Under the pieces are notes generated by a model. The model made no database searches. It was not told the origin of the DNA and saw nothing but the letters and a program-made list of their open reading frames with translations. 40,079 nt of DNA from Oscillospiraceae bacterium (GTDB lineage: Bacteria; Bacillota; Clostridia; Oscillospirales; Ruminococcaceae). Shown one piece after another: positions 1 to 8,134 of the stretch (position 1 is its first letter; each line of letters opens with the position of its first letter). Where the stretch lies: positions 1 to 40,079 of the forward strand of contig JAGZUF010000024.1 in NCBI GenBank assembly GCA_018380115.1, written 5' to 3'. The position numbers and the translations under genes are program-made.

Positions 1-100
1 ATGCAGGAGGCAGGGTATCCAGTGCCGCTTGAGAGGCTTGCCGGCAGTATGCCCTTCCAGGGCCTACGCAAGCCTCAGCCTTAGCCGGGAGGCCTGACTT
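1..100 (+). mobile_element. Right end of an IS200/IS605-like element (body lies outside the window)
   Basis: The stretch ending ...GGAGGCCTGACTT at 100 aligns with the right end of the second IS copy at about 21893-21995. Both share ATGCAG near the left, a TGCCCTT(T/C)CAGGGC hairpin, ACGCAAGCC, and a terminal stem closed by GGCCTGACTT. The copies have clearly diverged, so this is an older or different insertion. No transposase is visible because the element continues upstream of base 1. It abuts the 3' end of the XRE gene on the other strand; that gene's TAA uses two bases of the IS tip. The exact IS boundary is inferred from the shared end only. Confidence 0.6.
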
Positions 101-668
101 ACCGGGTGGGCCAGATATGGCGCCAATATTTCAGGCCCAGCACACAGGCAAAGAATATGGTGGCAATATCGGCCACAAAATAATTCAGCCCCGTGTTCGC
201 CGTGGGCACAAGGCCCGGCAGAAAAAAGATGGAAAAGAGCAGGGCGGCCCCTGCGGCAAGCTGAAGCCTTTGCAGCCTCCACCTTTTTTGCATGTCCAGC
301 GATGTGATAAGCATCAGCGCCAGGCCTGCACACAGGGTGGCCAGCCAGAGGGCAGCGGGGCTGGTGTACAGCCCGGAGGAATAGCCGTCCCACCCGGCAT
401 TGACAAGCACTACGGCGCCGTAGCGCCCCACAAGCATGCGGGCGTTATGCCCGGCGGGCTTTGTTTCATCCTGTGCAGGCGCGGCCAGTTCGGAAATGCT
501 CATTTCAAACAGGGCGGCCAGCCGAGCCATATTGGCTGCCGTAGGCTCGCTTTTGCCCGCCTCCCACTTTGCAACGGCCTGCCGGCTGACGCCCAGCTTT
601 TCCGCCACATATTCCTGTGAAAGCTTCAGCTGTGTGCGCCGCGCCCGGATATTTTCGTGCAATGCCAT
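99..668 (-). CDS. XRE-family transcriptional regulator with C-terminal membrane segments
   Basis: A 189-residue protein. Residues 6-60 form a Cro/C1-type helix-turn-helix (LSQEYVAEKLGVSRQAVAKW), followed by a linker (62-80) and hydrophobic segments near 103-122, 137-155 and 163-180, so the DNA-binding domain is probably tethered to the membrane. The ATG at 668 has a good AAGGAGGT site 8 nt upstream. The target genes are unknown. The upstream region holds a large inverted repeat (703-746) that could be its operator. The reading frame ends at the junction with an IS200-like right end (stop at 99-101), so the original C-terminus may have been longer; ending just after the third hydrophobic segment is compatible with either a complete or a slightly trimmed protein. 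Confidence 0.8.
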   Translation of the reverse strand: MALHENIRARRTQLKLSQEYVAEKLGVSRQAVAKWEAGKSEPTAANMARLAALFEMSISELAAPAQDETKPAGHNARMLVGRYGAVVLVNAGWDGYSSGLYTSPAALWLATLCAGLALMLITSLDMQKRWRLQRLQLAAGAALLFSIFFLPGLVPTANTGLNYFVADIATIFFACVLGLKYWRHIWPTR

Positions 669-702
669 ATCTGCGGCACCTCCTTATGCCTGTAATGATA
701 GC

Positions 703-746
703 TTGCCGGCGCGGTTGCGGTCAACCAACTATCCCGCAACCGGCAA
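703..746. promoter_or_regulatory. Long inverted repeat upstream of the XRE gene (candidate operator)
   Basis: The arms TTGCCGG (703-709) plus GGTTGCGG (713-720) pair with CCGCAACC (734-741) plus GGCAA (742-746), around a 13-nt centre. The repeat lies 35-78 nt upstream of the XRE start, where an autoregulatory operator is expected. On the minus strand TTGACC and CTATCA lie 17 nt apart inside this segment and could be a weak promoter. On the plus strand the right arm is followed by eight T, so an intrinsic terminator facing the other way is an alternative reading. Confidence 0.4.
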
Positions 747-1054
747 TTTTTTTTGAAGAAAAAGGGAGGCCTTTCCGCACCGCGCCTCCTGTGCGGTGCG
801 GCTGCGCTTTTTGGGGTATGGAGGCCCGGCGCGTGGAAAAACAGACTGTTTGAGGTAAGGCGCGGCACAGCTCAATCGCGTGCCCGGCGGCCTGGCGCGC
901 GAGAAAGAACAGCCTGTTCACGGCAAGGCGCGGCGCACGGGAAGAAGCAGCCTGTTTGCGGTAAGGTACTGCACAGCCTAACCGCCCGCCCGGCGGGCAG
1001 GGGGTGGGTGTGCCGTGCGAAGCCTGTTTGGGCGGCAGAGGCGGAATATCCTGC

Positions 1055-1083
1055 TTGCAGGCTGCGGGAAACAGCCGTATAAT
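1055..1083 (+). promoter_or_regulatory. Sigma-A type promoter for the YwaF-like gene
   Basis: TTGCAG (1055-1060), a 17-nt spacer and a perfect TATAAT (1078-1083) lie about 50 nt before the GTG start at 1134. Confidence 0.75.
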
Positions 1084-1133
1084 AAAGCTGAAAAACTCGG
1101 CCCGGTGCAAAGGGCCTGGCAGAGAGGAAACCA

Positions 1134-1862
1134 GTGAAGTATTTTTTCGATACGATTGAAACCATCCCGGAGGGGCTTGGCTTTTCCCATTTCGGCCCCC
1201 TGCATCTTGCGTGGCTGGCGGGCGCCGCCCTGTTTGCAGCCGTGTGCGTTTTTCTGTACAGAAAAAGCGCGCCTGCCCGGCGCAGGCACATACGCTGGCT
1301 GTTTGCCGCACTTTTGCTGGCGGACGAGGCCTTCAAGGTGGCCTGCCTTCTGGCTGGTGGCAATTACCGCGCCAGCTATCTGCCCTTGCATCTGTGCAGC
1401 ATCAATATTTTTCTTATCGCGCTGCATGCGCTGCACCCATCCAGACTGCTGGATAATTTTTTATATGCCATCTGCATCCCTGCGGCGCTGGCCGCCCTTT
1501 TGTTTCCCACCTGGGTTAGCCTGCCTGCCGCCAACTTCATGCATCTGCACAGCTTTACCGTGCATATTCTGCTGGCCAGCTACCCCATCATGCTCACGGC
1601 GGGCGGGGATATCCGCCCGCAGGCCAGATACCTGCCCGGCTGCGTGGCGCTTGTGCTGGCGCTGGCGGTGCCGGTATATTTTGTGAACGTTGCGTTCGGC
1701 ACAAACTTCATGTTTCTGATGCAGGCGGACGCGGGCAACCCGCTGCGATGGTTTCAGAAGGCATTCGGCAGCCATCTGGTGGGCTACCCTGTGCTGGCCG
1801 GTGCTGTTTTCGCGGCAATGTACGGCCTGCCGTGCTGCTTCAGACGCCTGCGCGCCCGCTGA
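1134..1862 (+). CDS. YwaF/TMEM164-like integral membrane protein
   Basis: A 242-residue, mostly hydrophobic protein with about six to seven membrane segments. It fits the YwaF (TIGR02206) family, related to eukaryotic TMEM164. Visible conserved-looking positions are the HLC motif (H86, C88) in a segment starting LPLHLCSINIF, and the histidine-rich stretch HLHSFTVH (137-144) leading into a further membrane segment. TMEM164 is reported to be a cysteine/histidine-dependent acyltransferase acting on lipids, so a lipid-linked acyl-transfer role is possible, but the function of bacterial YwaF is not established. The start is GTG at 1134, preceded by GAGAGGA at about 1122-1128. The gene is monocistronic, with its own promoter and a strong terminator at 1873-1909 shared with the convergent gene. 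Confidence 0.75.
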   Translation: MKYFFDTIETIPEGLGFSHFGPLHLAWLAGAALFAAVCVFLYRKSAPARRRHIRWLFAALLLADEAFKVACLLAGGNYRASYLPLHLCSINIFLIALHALHPSRLLDNFLYAICIPAALAALLFPTWVSLPAANFMHLHSFTVHILLASYPIMLTAGGDIRPQARYLPGCVALVLALAVPVYFVNVAFGTNFMFLMQADAGNPLRWFQKAFGSHLVGYPVLAGAVFAAMYGLPCCFRRLRAR

Positions 1863-1872
1863 ATACGCCTGA

Positions 1873-1909
1873 AAGGCCCCGCTCCGGGTTTGTGCCGGGA
1901 CGGGGCCTT
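1873..1909. terminator. Bidirectional terminator hairpin
   Basis: AAGGCCCCG (1873-1881) pairs with CGGGGCCTT (1901-1909), with an inner CCGG/CCGG pairing. It lies between the ends of two convergent genes and can serve both strands. Confidence 0.75.
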
Positions 1910-1926
1910 CGCTCTGCTCAAACGCC

Positions 1927-3741
1927 TCATGCGGCCGCAGGCACGCCGCCGGAGGCTTCACTGATATAGGCATCCACATTGCGCTGCACCACATAGAACG
2001 GGGCTGCGCCGCTTTTCAGAATGGCTTCATGGAACCCCTCTTCCGCAAAGCTGCCGCCAAGGGCCTGCTGTGCGCTTTCCCGCATGGCAAGCAGCTCTTC
2101 ATAGCCCACATAGTATGGCTGAAAGGCACAGGGGTTGGCCTGCAGTTGACGGTACAGCCCCTCGGCGCCCGCTTCGTTTACTTCAAGGCCGTAGCTGCTC
2201 AGGCCGTCTGTCATTTCTTCCAGTGTCCAGCCGTCATAGTGTATGCCGATGTCGGCAAGGATGACAGCGCAGTTGGTGAGCATTTCATTTTCCCTGTACG
2301 CCTGCAGCAGCGCGCTGTCCACACTGTCCAGATAGGAGAAGGCTGCATACTGGGCGTAAGTGGCATAGCCCTCTGTATAGGCGGGACAGTCGGCCAGTGC
2401 CTTGCGCCAGGGCGAGGAGACGTTCTCGTAAAGGTAGGCATACTGGTACATATGCCCTGGGAACCCCTCATGCGCCACGGTGGAATACGTGGCGATGGAG
2501 GAAACATCATTTGTAAGCGGGTTGACGCGAAGCTGCCGCACAGCCTCGCCGTCCAGTGTGGGAATATTGAAATAGGCGGTGATGCCTGAAGTGGAGGCAA
2601 TCTCTTCATCCAAATCGAAAATGTCATAGGCGAGCCCGCTCACCTCTGGGAAATCTTCAAACATGCGGCTTTGGATATCGTCCAAAATAGCCTCATAGCT
2701 GTCATAGCCTGTGGCGGGCAGCTCGCCGTACAGAGCGTACAGGGTATCCGGAGCCTCCATCAGCACCTCCTGCAGCCGGAAAATGTGCCGCTGCATGGCG
2801 CGCTCCATCATGGTGCGCACCTCCTCCACCGTCTTGTCGGAGCCGGTGGAGGCCTGCATCAAAAGCTCATAATATTCCCGCCCGTGCTCAAACGCCGCAA
2901 GGCCCTTTTCGTTGTTTGTGCCGGAAGCCTGCAGCTCCTCCAGCACGCTTACCATCTGCCCATAGGCCGGCAGAAAAGAGGTGGTGAAGGCGTCTTTCAG
3001 CTGGCGCTTATATTCCTCTGCCTTTTCCGGTGCCAGGCCGAGCGCGTCGATGCTGCCGTTCATGGCGCTCAGTACGGCGCTGTCTTCGCCGCTTTCCAGT
3101 ACGCCGCGGCAATAGCCCAGCACCTCATCGAAATCTATCATCAAAAGGCCGCGCGCCTGCTGCTCTTTTGTATATTCCAGCGCGCTTTCCACATAGGGCA
3201 GCACGTCCTGCACCACCGCCACCAGGCCCTTCACATCCTCCTCGCTGCGCAGCGCCCAATCGGCCAGCAGGGTGGGAAGCTGATAGTGCAGGCCGCCCAT
3301 GCTCTCGAACAGCTGCGCATAGTAGTCGAACTTTTCATCGCCCAGCGCAAGGGCAAGCGCCGTCTGAAATTCATAGATGTCATAGGTGTCCTGCTGTTCG
3401 GCGGTCAGCTTGCTTCTGTCGAAAGAGAGAAACTGCCCGTAGGCTTCCTCCGCCGCCTGCAGTGCCTGCCGCTGCGAGACAATATCGGGCCTGCTGCCAA
3501 GGCCCGGCCGCACCTTGCTCATGTCAACGCCGAAGGCCGCCGGGTTCTGCAGATAGACGTGAAGGGCGGTGTATTCGCTCTCCATCGTGCTGATAAAATC
3601 CTGCATAAGAAAATCGTCAAATTCCTGCTGCTGCGCGGCCGGCGAAGGCGCCGGGGCCTGCCCGGCACTTCGGCAGGCGGCAAGGGAAAACGCAATGGCG
3701 GCGGCCAGCACGGCGGCAGCCGCCTTTTTCAGATGTTTCAC
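1927..3741 (-). CDS. DUF885 family lipoprotein, putative metallopeptidase-like
   Basis: I place the start at GTG 3741, which follows AGGAGGGA at about 3751-3758 and gives 604 residues with a classic lipoprotein signal: a lysine-rich start, a hydrophobic core and the lipobox LAAC with Cys23. The frame stays open upstream, but that part has no ribosome binding site and would bury the signal peptide. The remainder matches the DUF885 family. The hallmark HEGFPGH is at residues 424-430, followed after about 45 residues by EGYATYAQY. This His/Glu arrangement resembles zinc peptidases, so an exported, membrane-anchored peptidase is a reasonable inference; the substrate is unknown. It is transcribed alone, convergent with the YwaF-like gene and divergent from yicC. 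Confidence 0.85.
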   Translation of the reverse strand: MKHLKKAAAAVLAAAIAFSLAACRSAGQAPAPSPAAQQQEFDDFLMQDFISTMESEYTALHVYLQNPAAFGVDMSKVRPGLGSRPDIVSQRQALQAAEEAYGQFLSFDRSKLTAEQQDTYDIYEFQTALALALGDEKFDYYAQLFESMGGLHYQLPTLLADWALRSEEDVKGLVAVVQDVLPYVESALEYTKEQQARGLLMIDFDEVLGYCRGVLESGEDSAVLSAMNGSIDALGLAPEKAEEYKRQLKDAFTTSFLPAYGQMVSVLEELQASGTNNEKGLAAFEHGREYYELLMQASTGSDKTVEEVRTMMERAMQRHIFRLQEVLMEAPDTLYALYGELPATGYDSYEAILDDIQSRMFEDFPEVSGLAYDIFDLDEEIASTSGITAYFNIPTLDGEAVRQLRVNPLTNDVSSIATYSTVAHEGFPGHMYQYAYLYENVSSPWRKALADCPAYTEGYATYAQYAAFSYLDSVDSALLQAYRENEMLTNCAVILADIGIHYDGWTLEEMTDGLSSYGLEVNEAGAEGLYRQLQANPCAFQPYYVGYEELLAMRESAQQALGGSFAEEGFHEAILKSGAAPFYVVQRNVDAYISEASGGVPAAA

Positions 3742-3823
3742 AAAATGTCCCTCCTGAAATTTTTGATAAAGGGGGCGCAGCCGGCACCCGCCTGCAAAAC
3801 GCGCTGCGGGCTGCGGTGTTTTC

Positions 3824-3852
3824 ATTCTAACAGCTGCGGGGGCGAAAGTCAC
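3824..3852 (-). promoter_or_regulatory. Possible promoter of the DUF885 lipoprotein gene
   Basis: On the minus strand GTGACT (3852-3847), a 17-nt spacer and TAGAAT (3829-3824) lie about 80 nt upstream of the GTG start. The -35 is imperfect. Confidence 0.4.
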
Positions 3853-3925
3853 TCTTTTTCTGATGGCTTCAGCCAAAAGGTGGGAGGAAAACTGTCCCGC
3901 CTGTTCAAAAGCATCCTGCTGCCGG

Positions 3926-3954
3926 TTGCACATTGCCCGAAAAATAGGTATAAT
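3926..3954 (+). promoter_or_regulatory. Promoter at the head of the yicC-to-thiN operon
   Basis: TTGCAC (3926-3931), a 17-nt spacer and a perfect TATAAT (3949-3954) lie 60 nt before the yicC ATG. This is the only clear promoter seen before 17674, so it probably drives the whole run of closely spaced or overlapping genes. Confidence 0.75.
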
Positions 3955-4013
3955 AAAACCTATCTATGGGCGACGGAATAAGGCGAGAACAAAGGGAAAG
4001 GCGGGAACGGCGC

Positions 4014-4892
4014 ATGGTTTTAAGCATGACAGGGTATGGCCGCGCAAGGCTGACACTGCATGGGCGCGACATCACGGTGGAGATAAAAAGCGTGAATTCG
4101 CGCTATTTTGAATATTCTTCGCGGATGCCGCGCGGGTATTCCTTTCTGGAGGATAAGCTGAAAAAGCTGGTGAACGGCAAAATTGCCCGCGGCAAGGCGG
4201 AACTGAACCTTACCATCGTGAACGTGGAGGCGCCGGACACCGTCATCACCCCAAATATAGAGCTGGCAAGGCAGTATAAGGCTGCTATGGATGAGATGGC
4301 CCGACAGCTCGATATGCGCAACGACGTATCGCTTTCCGGGCTGTGCCGCTTTCCTGATATGTTCAGCGCCGTGCATGCCGAGGCGGATGAGGCCGAACTT
4401 TGGCAGGACGTGCAGGCCGTGGCCGCTGCTGCGCTGGAAAACTTTGCGGCCATGCGCGCGGCGGAGGGGGAAAAGCTGCGCGAGGACGTGCTGGCCCGCC
4501 TGTGCACGCTGGAAAAGGACGTGGGCTTCATTGAGCAGACCAGCGCCGCGCGTGTGCAGAAATATACCGACAAGCTGTACGCGCGCCTGAAAGAGCTTCT
4601 GGACGGGCGCGACATTGATGATGCGCGCATCCTGACGGAGGCAGCTATTTTTGCAGATAAAACGGCGGTGGACGAAGAGACGGTGCGCCTGCGCAGCCAT
4701 ATCCGCCAGTACCGCGACATTCTGGCCCTCTCTGAGCCGGTGGGCCGCAAGCTGGATTTTCTCACGCAGGAGCTGAACCGCGAAACGAACACCATCGGCT
4801 CCAAATGCAACGAGCTGGACATCACCCGCGTGGTAGTGGAGATGAAGGGCGAGATAGAGAAGATACGCGAGCAGATTCAGAACCTTGAATGA
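4014..4892 (+). CDS. yicC: YicC/YloC family endoribonuclease
   Basis: 292 residues, the usual length for the YicC/YloC family. The protein opens with the family signature MVLSMTGYGRA and continues with VNSRYFEYSSRMP. Near the C-terminus it has the conserved LNRETNTIGSKCNELDI. YicC-type proteins are cytoplasmic endoribonucleases involved in RNA turnover. I chose ATG 4014 because the family signature begins there; a start 16 codons upstream would add an arginine-rich stretch not typical of the family. It is the first gene of the long operon and is followed 63 nt later by remA and then gmk, the conserved Firmicutes order. Confidence 0.92.
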   Translation: MVLSMTGYGRARLTLHGRDITVEIKSVNSRYFEYSSRMPRGYSFLEDKLKKLVNGKIARGKAELNLTIVNVEAPDTVITPNIELARQYKAAMDEMARQLDMRNDVSLSGLCRFPDMFSAVHAEADEAELWQDVQAVAAAALENFAAMRAAEGEKLREDVLARLCTLEKDVGFIEQTSAARVQKYTDKLYARLKELLDGRDIDDARILTEAAIFADKTAVDEETVRLRSHIRQYRDILALSEPVGRKLDFLTQELNRETNTIGSKCNELDITRVVVEMKGEIEKIREQIQNLE

Positions 4893-4955
4893 GCGCATGG
4901 GCCATGCGCCCTTTGCCTATACTTGAAACAGGGATGTTTCCCGGGAGGAACGCAA

Positions 4956-5222
4956 ATGAAACTGATCAACATTGGCTTTGGCAACATGGTCAGCGCAAGC
5001 AGGCTCATCGCCATCGTAAGCCCAGAATCCGCCCCCATCAAGCGCATTGTGCAGGAGGCCCGCGACAAGGGTGTGCTCATCGACGCCACCTATGGCCGCC
5101 GTACGCGCGCCGTGCTCATCACCGATTCCGACCATGTGGTGCTCAGCGCCGTGCAGCCGGAGACGGTGGCCAACCGCCTGAACGACACCGACGAGGAAGA
5201 GGAGGAGCTGGAGGATGAATGA
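4956..5222 (+). CDS. remA: RemA-like regulator (DUF370)
   Basis: An 88-residue protein beginning MKLINIGFGNMVSASRLIAIV, the typical start of the DUF370/RemA family. In Bacillus subtilis RemA is a DNA-binding activator of biofilm matrix genes that forms arc-shaped oligomers on DNA; which genes it controls here is unknown. The body includes ARDKGVLIDATYGRRTRAV and the C-terminus is strongly acidic (EEEEELEDE). ATG 4956 is preceded by GGGAGG at about 4943. The last eight bases overlap gmk, the same arrangement as in other Firmicutes. Confidence 0.92.
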   Translation: MKLINIGFGNMVSASRLIAIVSPESAPIKRIVQEARDKGVLIDATYGRRTRAVLITDSDHVVLSAVQPETVANRLNDTDEEEEELEDE

Positions 5223-5781
5223 GCAGCGCCGCCTTCTGGTGGTGTCGGGGCCGTCCGGCGCGGGCAAGGACACCGTGGTGAAATATCTGATGGAGGCCCA
5301 CCCGGAGATAGAGATTTCCGTCTCTGCCACCACGCGCGCCATGCGCCCCGGCGAGGAAGAGGGCGTGAATTACTATTACATGACGAACGCGCAGTTTGAG
5401 GAAAAGCTGGCCCGCGGCGAAATACTGGAGCATGTGAATTACTGCGGCAAATATTACGGCACGCCCAAAAGCGAGGTAGACAGGCGCATTGCGGCGGGCA
5501 CCACTGTGGTGCTGGTGATTGAGGTAGTGGGCGCGGCCAACATCAAGCGCATGTACCCCGAAAGCACGCTGGTATTCATTCTGCCGCCTAGTATGGAGGA
5601 GCTTGCCAGCCGCCTGCGCGGGCGCGGCACAGAGGACGAGGCCGCTGTGCAAAAACGCCTTGCGCGCGCCGAAGAAGAGCTGCGCGAAAAGGACGCCTAC
5701 GACTTTGCCATCGTGAACGACGACGCGCGCCGCTGTGCGGTTGAACTGTATGAGATACTGAGGGCCCGCCAAAGCGAATGA
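5215..5781 (+). CDS. gmk: Guanylate kinase
   Basis: 188 residues, close to the family norm. It converts GMP and ATP to GDP and ADP in the cytoplasm. The P-loop GPSGAGKD is at residues 12-19, followed by the GMP-binding part SATTRAMRPGEEEGVNYYY and later RLARAEEELREKDAYDFAIVND, all as expected. ATG 5215 overlaps the end of remA by 8 nt, suggesting translational coupling. In Bacillus-type operons rpoZ and coaBC follow gmk; here priA follows directly after 33 nt. Confidence 0.96.
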   Translation: MNEQRRLLVVSGPSGAGKDTVVKYLMEAHPEIEISVSATTRAMRPGEEEGVNYYYMTNAQFEEKLARGEILEHVNYCGKYYGTPKSEVDRRIAAGTTVVLVIEVVGAANIKRMYPESTLVFILPPSMEELASRLRGRGTEDEAAVQKRLARAEEELREKDAYDFAIVNDDARRCAVELYEILRARQSE

Positions 5782-5814
5782 CGCCCCAAAGCGGGCGGGA
5801 AGGGAGGGTGGCGC

Positions 5815-8070
5815 GTGCCGCTCGTTGCACAGGTGGCCGTCAGTGGCGCCACTATCCATTTCGACAAGCTGTATTCCTATCTTGTGCCGCAAGGCCTTGC
5901 GAAGCGCGTGCATACGGGCAGCATGGTGCTGGTGCCGTTCGGGCGCGGTTCGAAGGCGCGCATGGGCGTGGTGCTGGCCGCCGGGGAAGAGCCAGGGCCC
6001 GCTGCAAGGCTGAAGGCGCTGTATGACGCAGCACCGGAGGAAGCGCGCCTTTCGCCCGAGCTTCTGGCCTTGGTGCACGCGTTGCGCGAGGGCACCTTCT
6101 GCACCTATTACGAGGCGGTGAAGGCCATTATTCCCTATGGCGCGCAGTACCGCGCGGTGGAGATGGGCGGTGTGCCCCGGCTTCAAAAGCAGCTTGTGCG
6201 GCACACCGAGTGGGCGTATTCCCGTGCAGAGGCCCCGCGGAAATTCACCCCCAAGCAAAGCGCGGCGTGGCAGGCGCTTGCCGGCGGGCCGCTGGGGCAA
6301 AGCGCGCTGGAGGCGGCGGGCATCTCCAGAGATGTGCTGGAGCGCATGGAGAAAAAGGGCATGCTGGCGCGGGAAAAGCGCGATAAAGAGCTGGAGCTTT
6401 ACGGCCAGTACGGCTTCGACGCAGCGCCGCAGCCGGTGCGCCTTTCCGCAGAGCAGCAGCGCGCCTATGACGCCCTGGCCCCCGGCCTTTCGCAGAAAAA
6501 GCCGCAGCCTGCCCTGCTGTATGGGGTGACGGGCTCGGGCAAGACGCTTGTGTTCCTCAAGCTTATCGAACAGTGCCTTTCCCTTGGCAGGCAGGCGCTG
6601 GTGCTGGTGCCGGAAATATCGCTTACCCCACAGATGATACGCAGGCTGAAGGCGCAGTTCGGCCGCCGTGTGGCCGTGCAGCATTCGGCGCTGAACCACA
6701 CCGAGCGCCTTTTGCAGTGGCAGCAGATACAAAACGGCGGGGCCGATGTGGTGGTGGGCACGCGCAGTGCGGTGTTTTCGCCGCTGGAGCGGCTGGGCCT
6801 TATTGTCATTGACGAAGAACAGGAGCACACCTACCATTCCGAAAACTCGCCCCGTTATGATGCGCGCGAGGTGGCGCGCCGCCGTGCGGCGGCGCACGGT
6901 GCGCTGCTGGTGCTGGCAAGCGCCACCCCAAGTGTAGAGAGCTTTTACGCCGCGCGCGCCGGGCGCATGCAGCTTGTGCAGTTGTTGCACCGCTATAACG
7001 ACATGCCTTTGCCGAAGGTGTACATGGCCGATATGCGTGCAGAGCTGGCCGCGGGCAACGCCTCGGCGCTAAGCGGCTTTCTGGAGCAGCAGCTTCGGGA
7101 AAACCTTGCTTCGCACGGCCAGAGCATACTGCTTTTGAACAGGCGGGGCTATCAGACGGTGGCCATGTGCACCTCGTGCGGCGAGGTGCTGAAATGCACC
7201 TCGTGCAGCGTGCCCATGGTGTATCACAAGGCGGCCGGCAAGCTTTTGTGCCATTACTGCGGTGCGGCGCATTCCCCTGTGCCGCAGGCCTGCCCTGCCT
7301 GCGGCGGCAAGCTGAAATATACAGGCTTCGGTACGCAGCGCATTGAAGAACAGCTTGCCGGGCTGCTGCCCGAGGCGCGTGTGCTGCGCATGGACACAGA
7401 CAGCACGGCGCATAAAAACGCGCACGAAACGCTGCTGCGCGCCTTTGCAAACGGCGAATATGATATTCTGCTTGGCACGCAGATGGTGGCCAAGGGCCTT
7501 GATTTCGAGCGTGTGACGCTGGTGGGCGTGCTGGGCATCGACCAGATGCTGTTCGCCCAGGGATACAGGGCGTTTGAAAATGTGTTCAGCCTGGTCACAC
7601 AGGTGGTGGGGCGCGCAGGGCGCGCCAGGCAGCCGGGGCGCGCTGTCATTCAGACGGTGGACCCGCAGCATCCGGTGCTGGCGCTTGCGGCAAACCAGGA
7701 TTATGCCTCGTTTTATGAGCAGGAAATATCGTTTCGCCGCCTGAACCTGTACCCGCCGTTCTGCACCATTTGCATGGCGGGCTTTTCCGGCAAAAACGAG
7801 GCCGCCGTTTTGCAGGCTGCGCGCGCCTTTGCCGCCTTTGTGCAGGCCGAGACGCAGCGCCGCGGCGGCGTGCCGTTGCGCCTTTTGGGCCCGGCGCCTA
7901 TGAGCGTGGCCATGGTAAAGCAGCAGTACCGCTACAAGCTTACGCTGAAGTGCCGGGGCGACAAGGCGTTCCGCGCCATGCTGCGCGCCGCGCTGGAGCA
8001 GTACGATGCGGGCGGCTGGGCCTCGAAGGCATCGGTCACCATAGATTTTCACGCGGATGCGGATTTGTGA
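5815..8070 (+). CDS. priA: Primosomal protein N' (replication restart helicase PriA)
   Basis: 751 residues, full length. PriA is a 3'-to-5' superfamily 2 helicase that reloads the replisome at stalled forks. Visible: an N-terminal DNA-binding domain (about 1-120); Walker A GVTGSGKT at 237-244; the DEAD-box-like VIDEEQEH at 331-338; SATP at 369-372; eight zinc-binding cysteines as four CxxC pairs (452/455, 461/464, 479/482, 493/496); and the C-terminal helicase half with GTQMVAKGLDF and VVGRAGRA. The start is GTG 5815 with GGGAGG at 5803-5808. Confidence 0.96.
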   Translation: MPLVAQVAVSGATIHFDKLYSYLVPQGLAKRVHTGSMVLVPFGRGSKARMGVVLAAGEEPGPAARLKALYDAAPEEARLSPELLALVHALREGTFCTYYEAVKAIIPYGAQYRAVEMGGVPRLQKQLVRHTEWAYSRAEAPRKFTPKQSAAWQALAGGPLGQSALEAAGISRDVLERMEKKGMLAREKRDKELELYGQYGFDAAPQPVRLSAEQQRAYDALAPGLSQKKPQPALLYGVTGSGKTLVFLKLIEQCLSLGRQALVLVPEISLTPQMIRRLKAQFGRRVAVQHSALNHTERLLQWQQIQNGGADVVVGTRSAVFSPLERLGLIVIDEEQEHTYHSENSPRYDAREVARRRAAAHGALLVLASATPSVESFYAARAGRMQLVQLLHRYNDMPLPKVYMADMRAELAAGNASALSGFLEQQLRENLASHGQSILLLNRRGYQTVAMCTSCGEVLKCTSCSVPMVYHKAAGKLLCHYCGAAHSPVPQACPACGGKLKYTGFGTQRIEEQLAGLLPEARVLRMDTDSTAHKNAHETLLRAFANGEYDILLGTQMVAKGLDFERVTLVGVLGIDQMLFAQGYRAFENVFSLVTQVVGRAGRARQPGRAVIQTVDPQHPVLALAANQDYASFYEQEISFRRLNLYPPFCTICMAGFSGKNEAAVLQAARAFAAFVQAETQRRGGVPLRLLGPAPMSVAMVKQQYRYKLTLKCRGDKAFRAMLRAALEQYDAGGWASKASVTIDFHADADL

Positions 8071-8134
8071 GCCGCACCCGGTAAAAAGCAGCTTTGAACT
8101 TTACAGACAGAACGATTTGGAGGGAATTTGCAAT

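Larger units (their letters stand above)
669..1133. other. 465-bp gene-free region with hairpin and degenerate direct repeats
   Basis: No convincing gene is present. Contents: the inverted repeat at 703-746; a second perfect 9-bp hairpin, CCGCACCGC/GCGGTGCGG (775-783/793-801), followed by TTTTT at 808-812; and a degenerate direct repeat whose core AG(A/C)CTGTT recurs near 843, 911, 950 and 1021. Three of the copies continue with a variant of GGTAAGGCGCGGCAC. The promoter of the next gene lies at 1055-1083. Confidence 0.5.

Noticed and set aside
841..1035. CRISPR array
   Set aside because: Repeats are degenerate, irregularly spaced and too few, and no cas genes are present.
2671..3981. Long plus-strand open frame antisense to the DUF885 gene
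   Set aside because: The minus-strand gene has a lipoprotein signal, family motifs and a ribosome binding site; the plus frame has none.
5143..6990. Very long open frame on the minus strand across gmk and priA
   Set aside because: It is antisense to two well-supported genes, His/Leu/Arg-rich without family features, and typical of chance open frames in GC-rich DNA. The same applies to 8036-10054 (-), 10853-11959 (-) and 32476-33879 (-).
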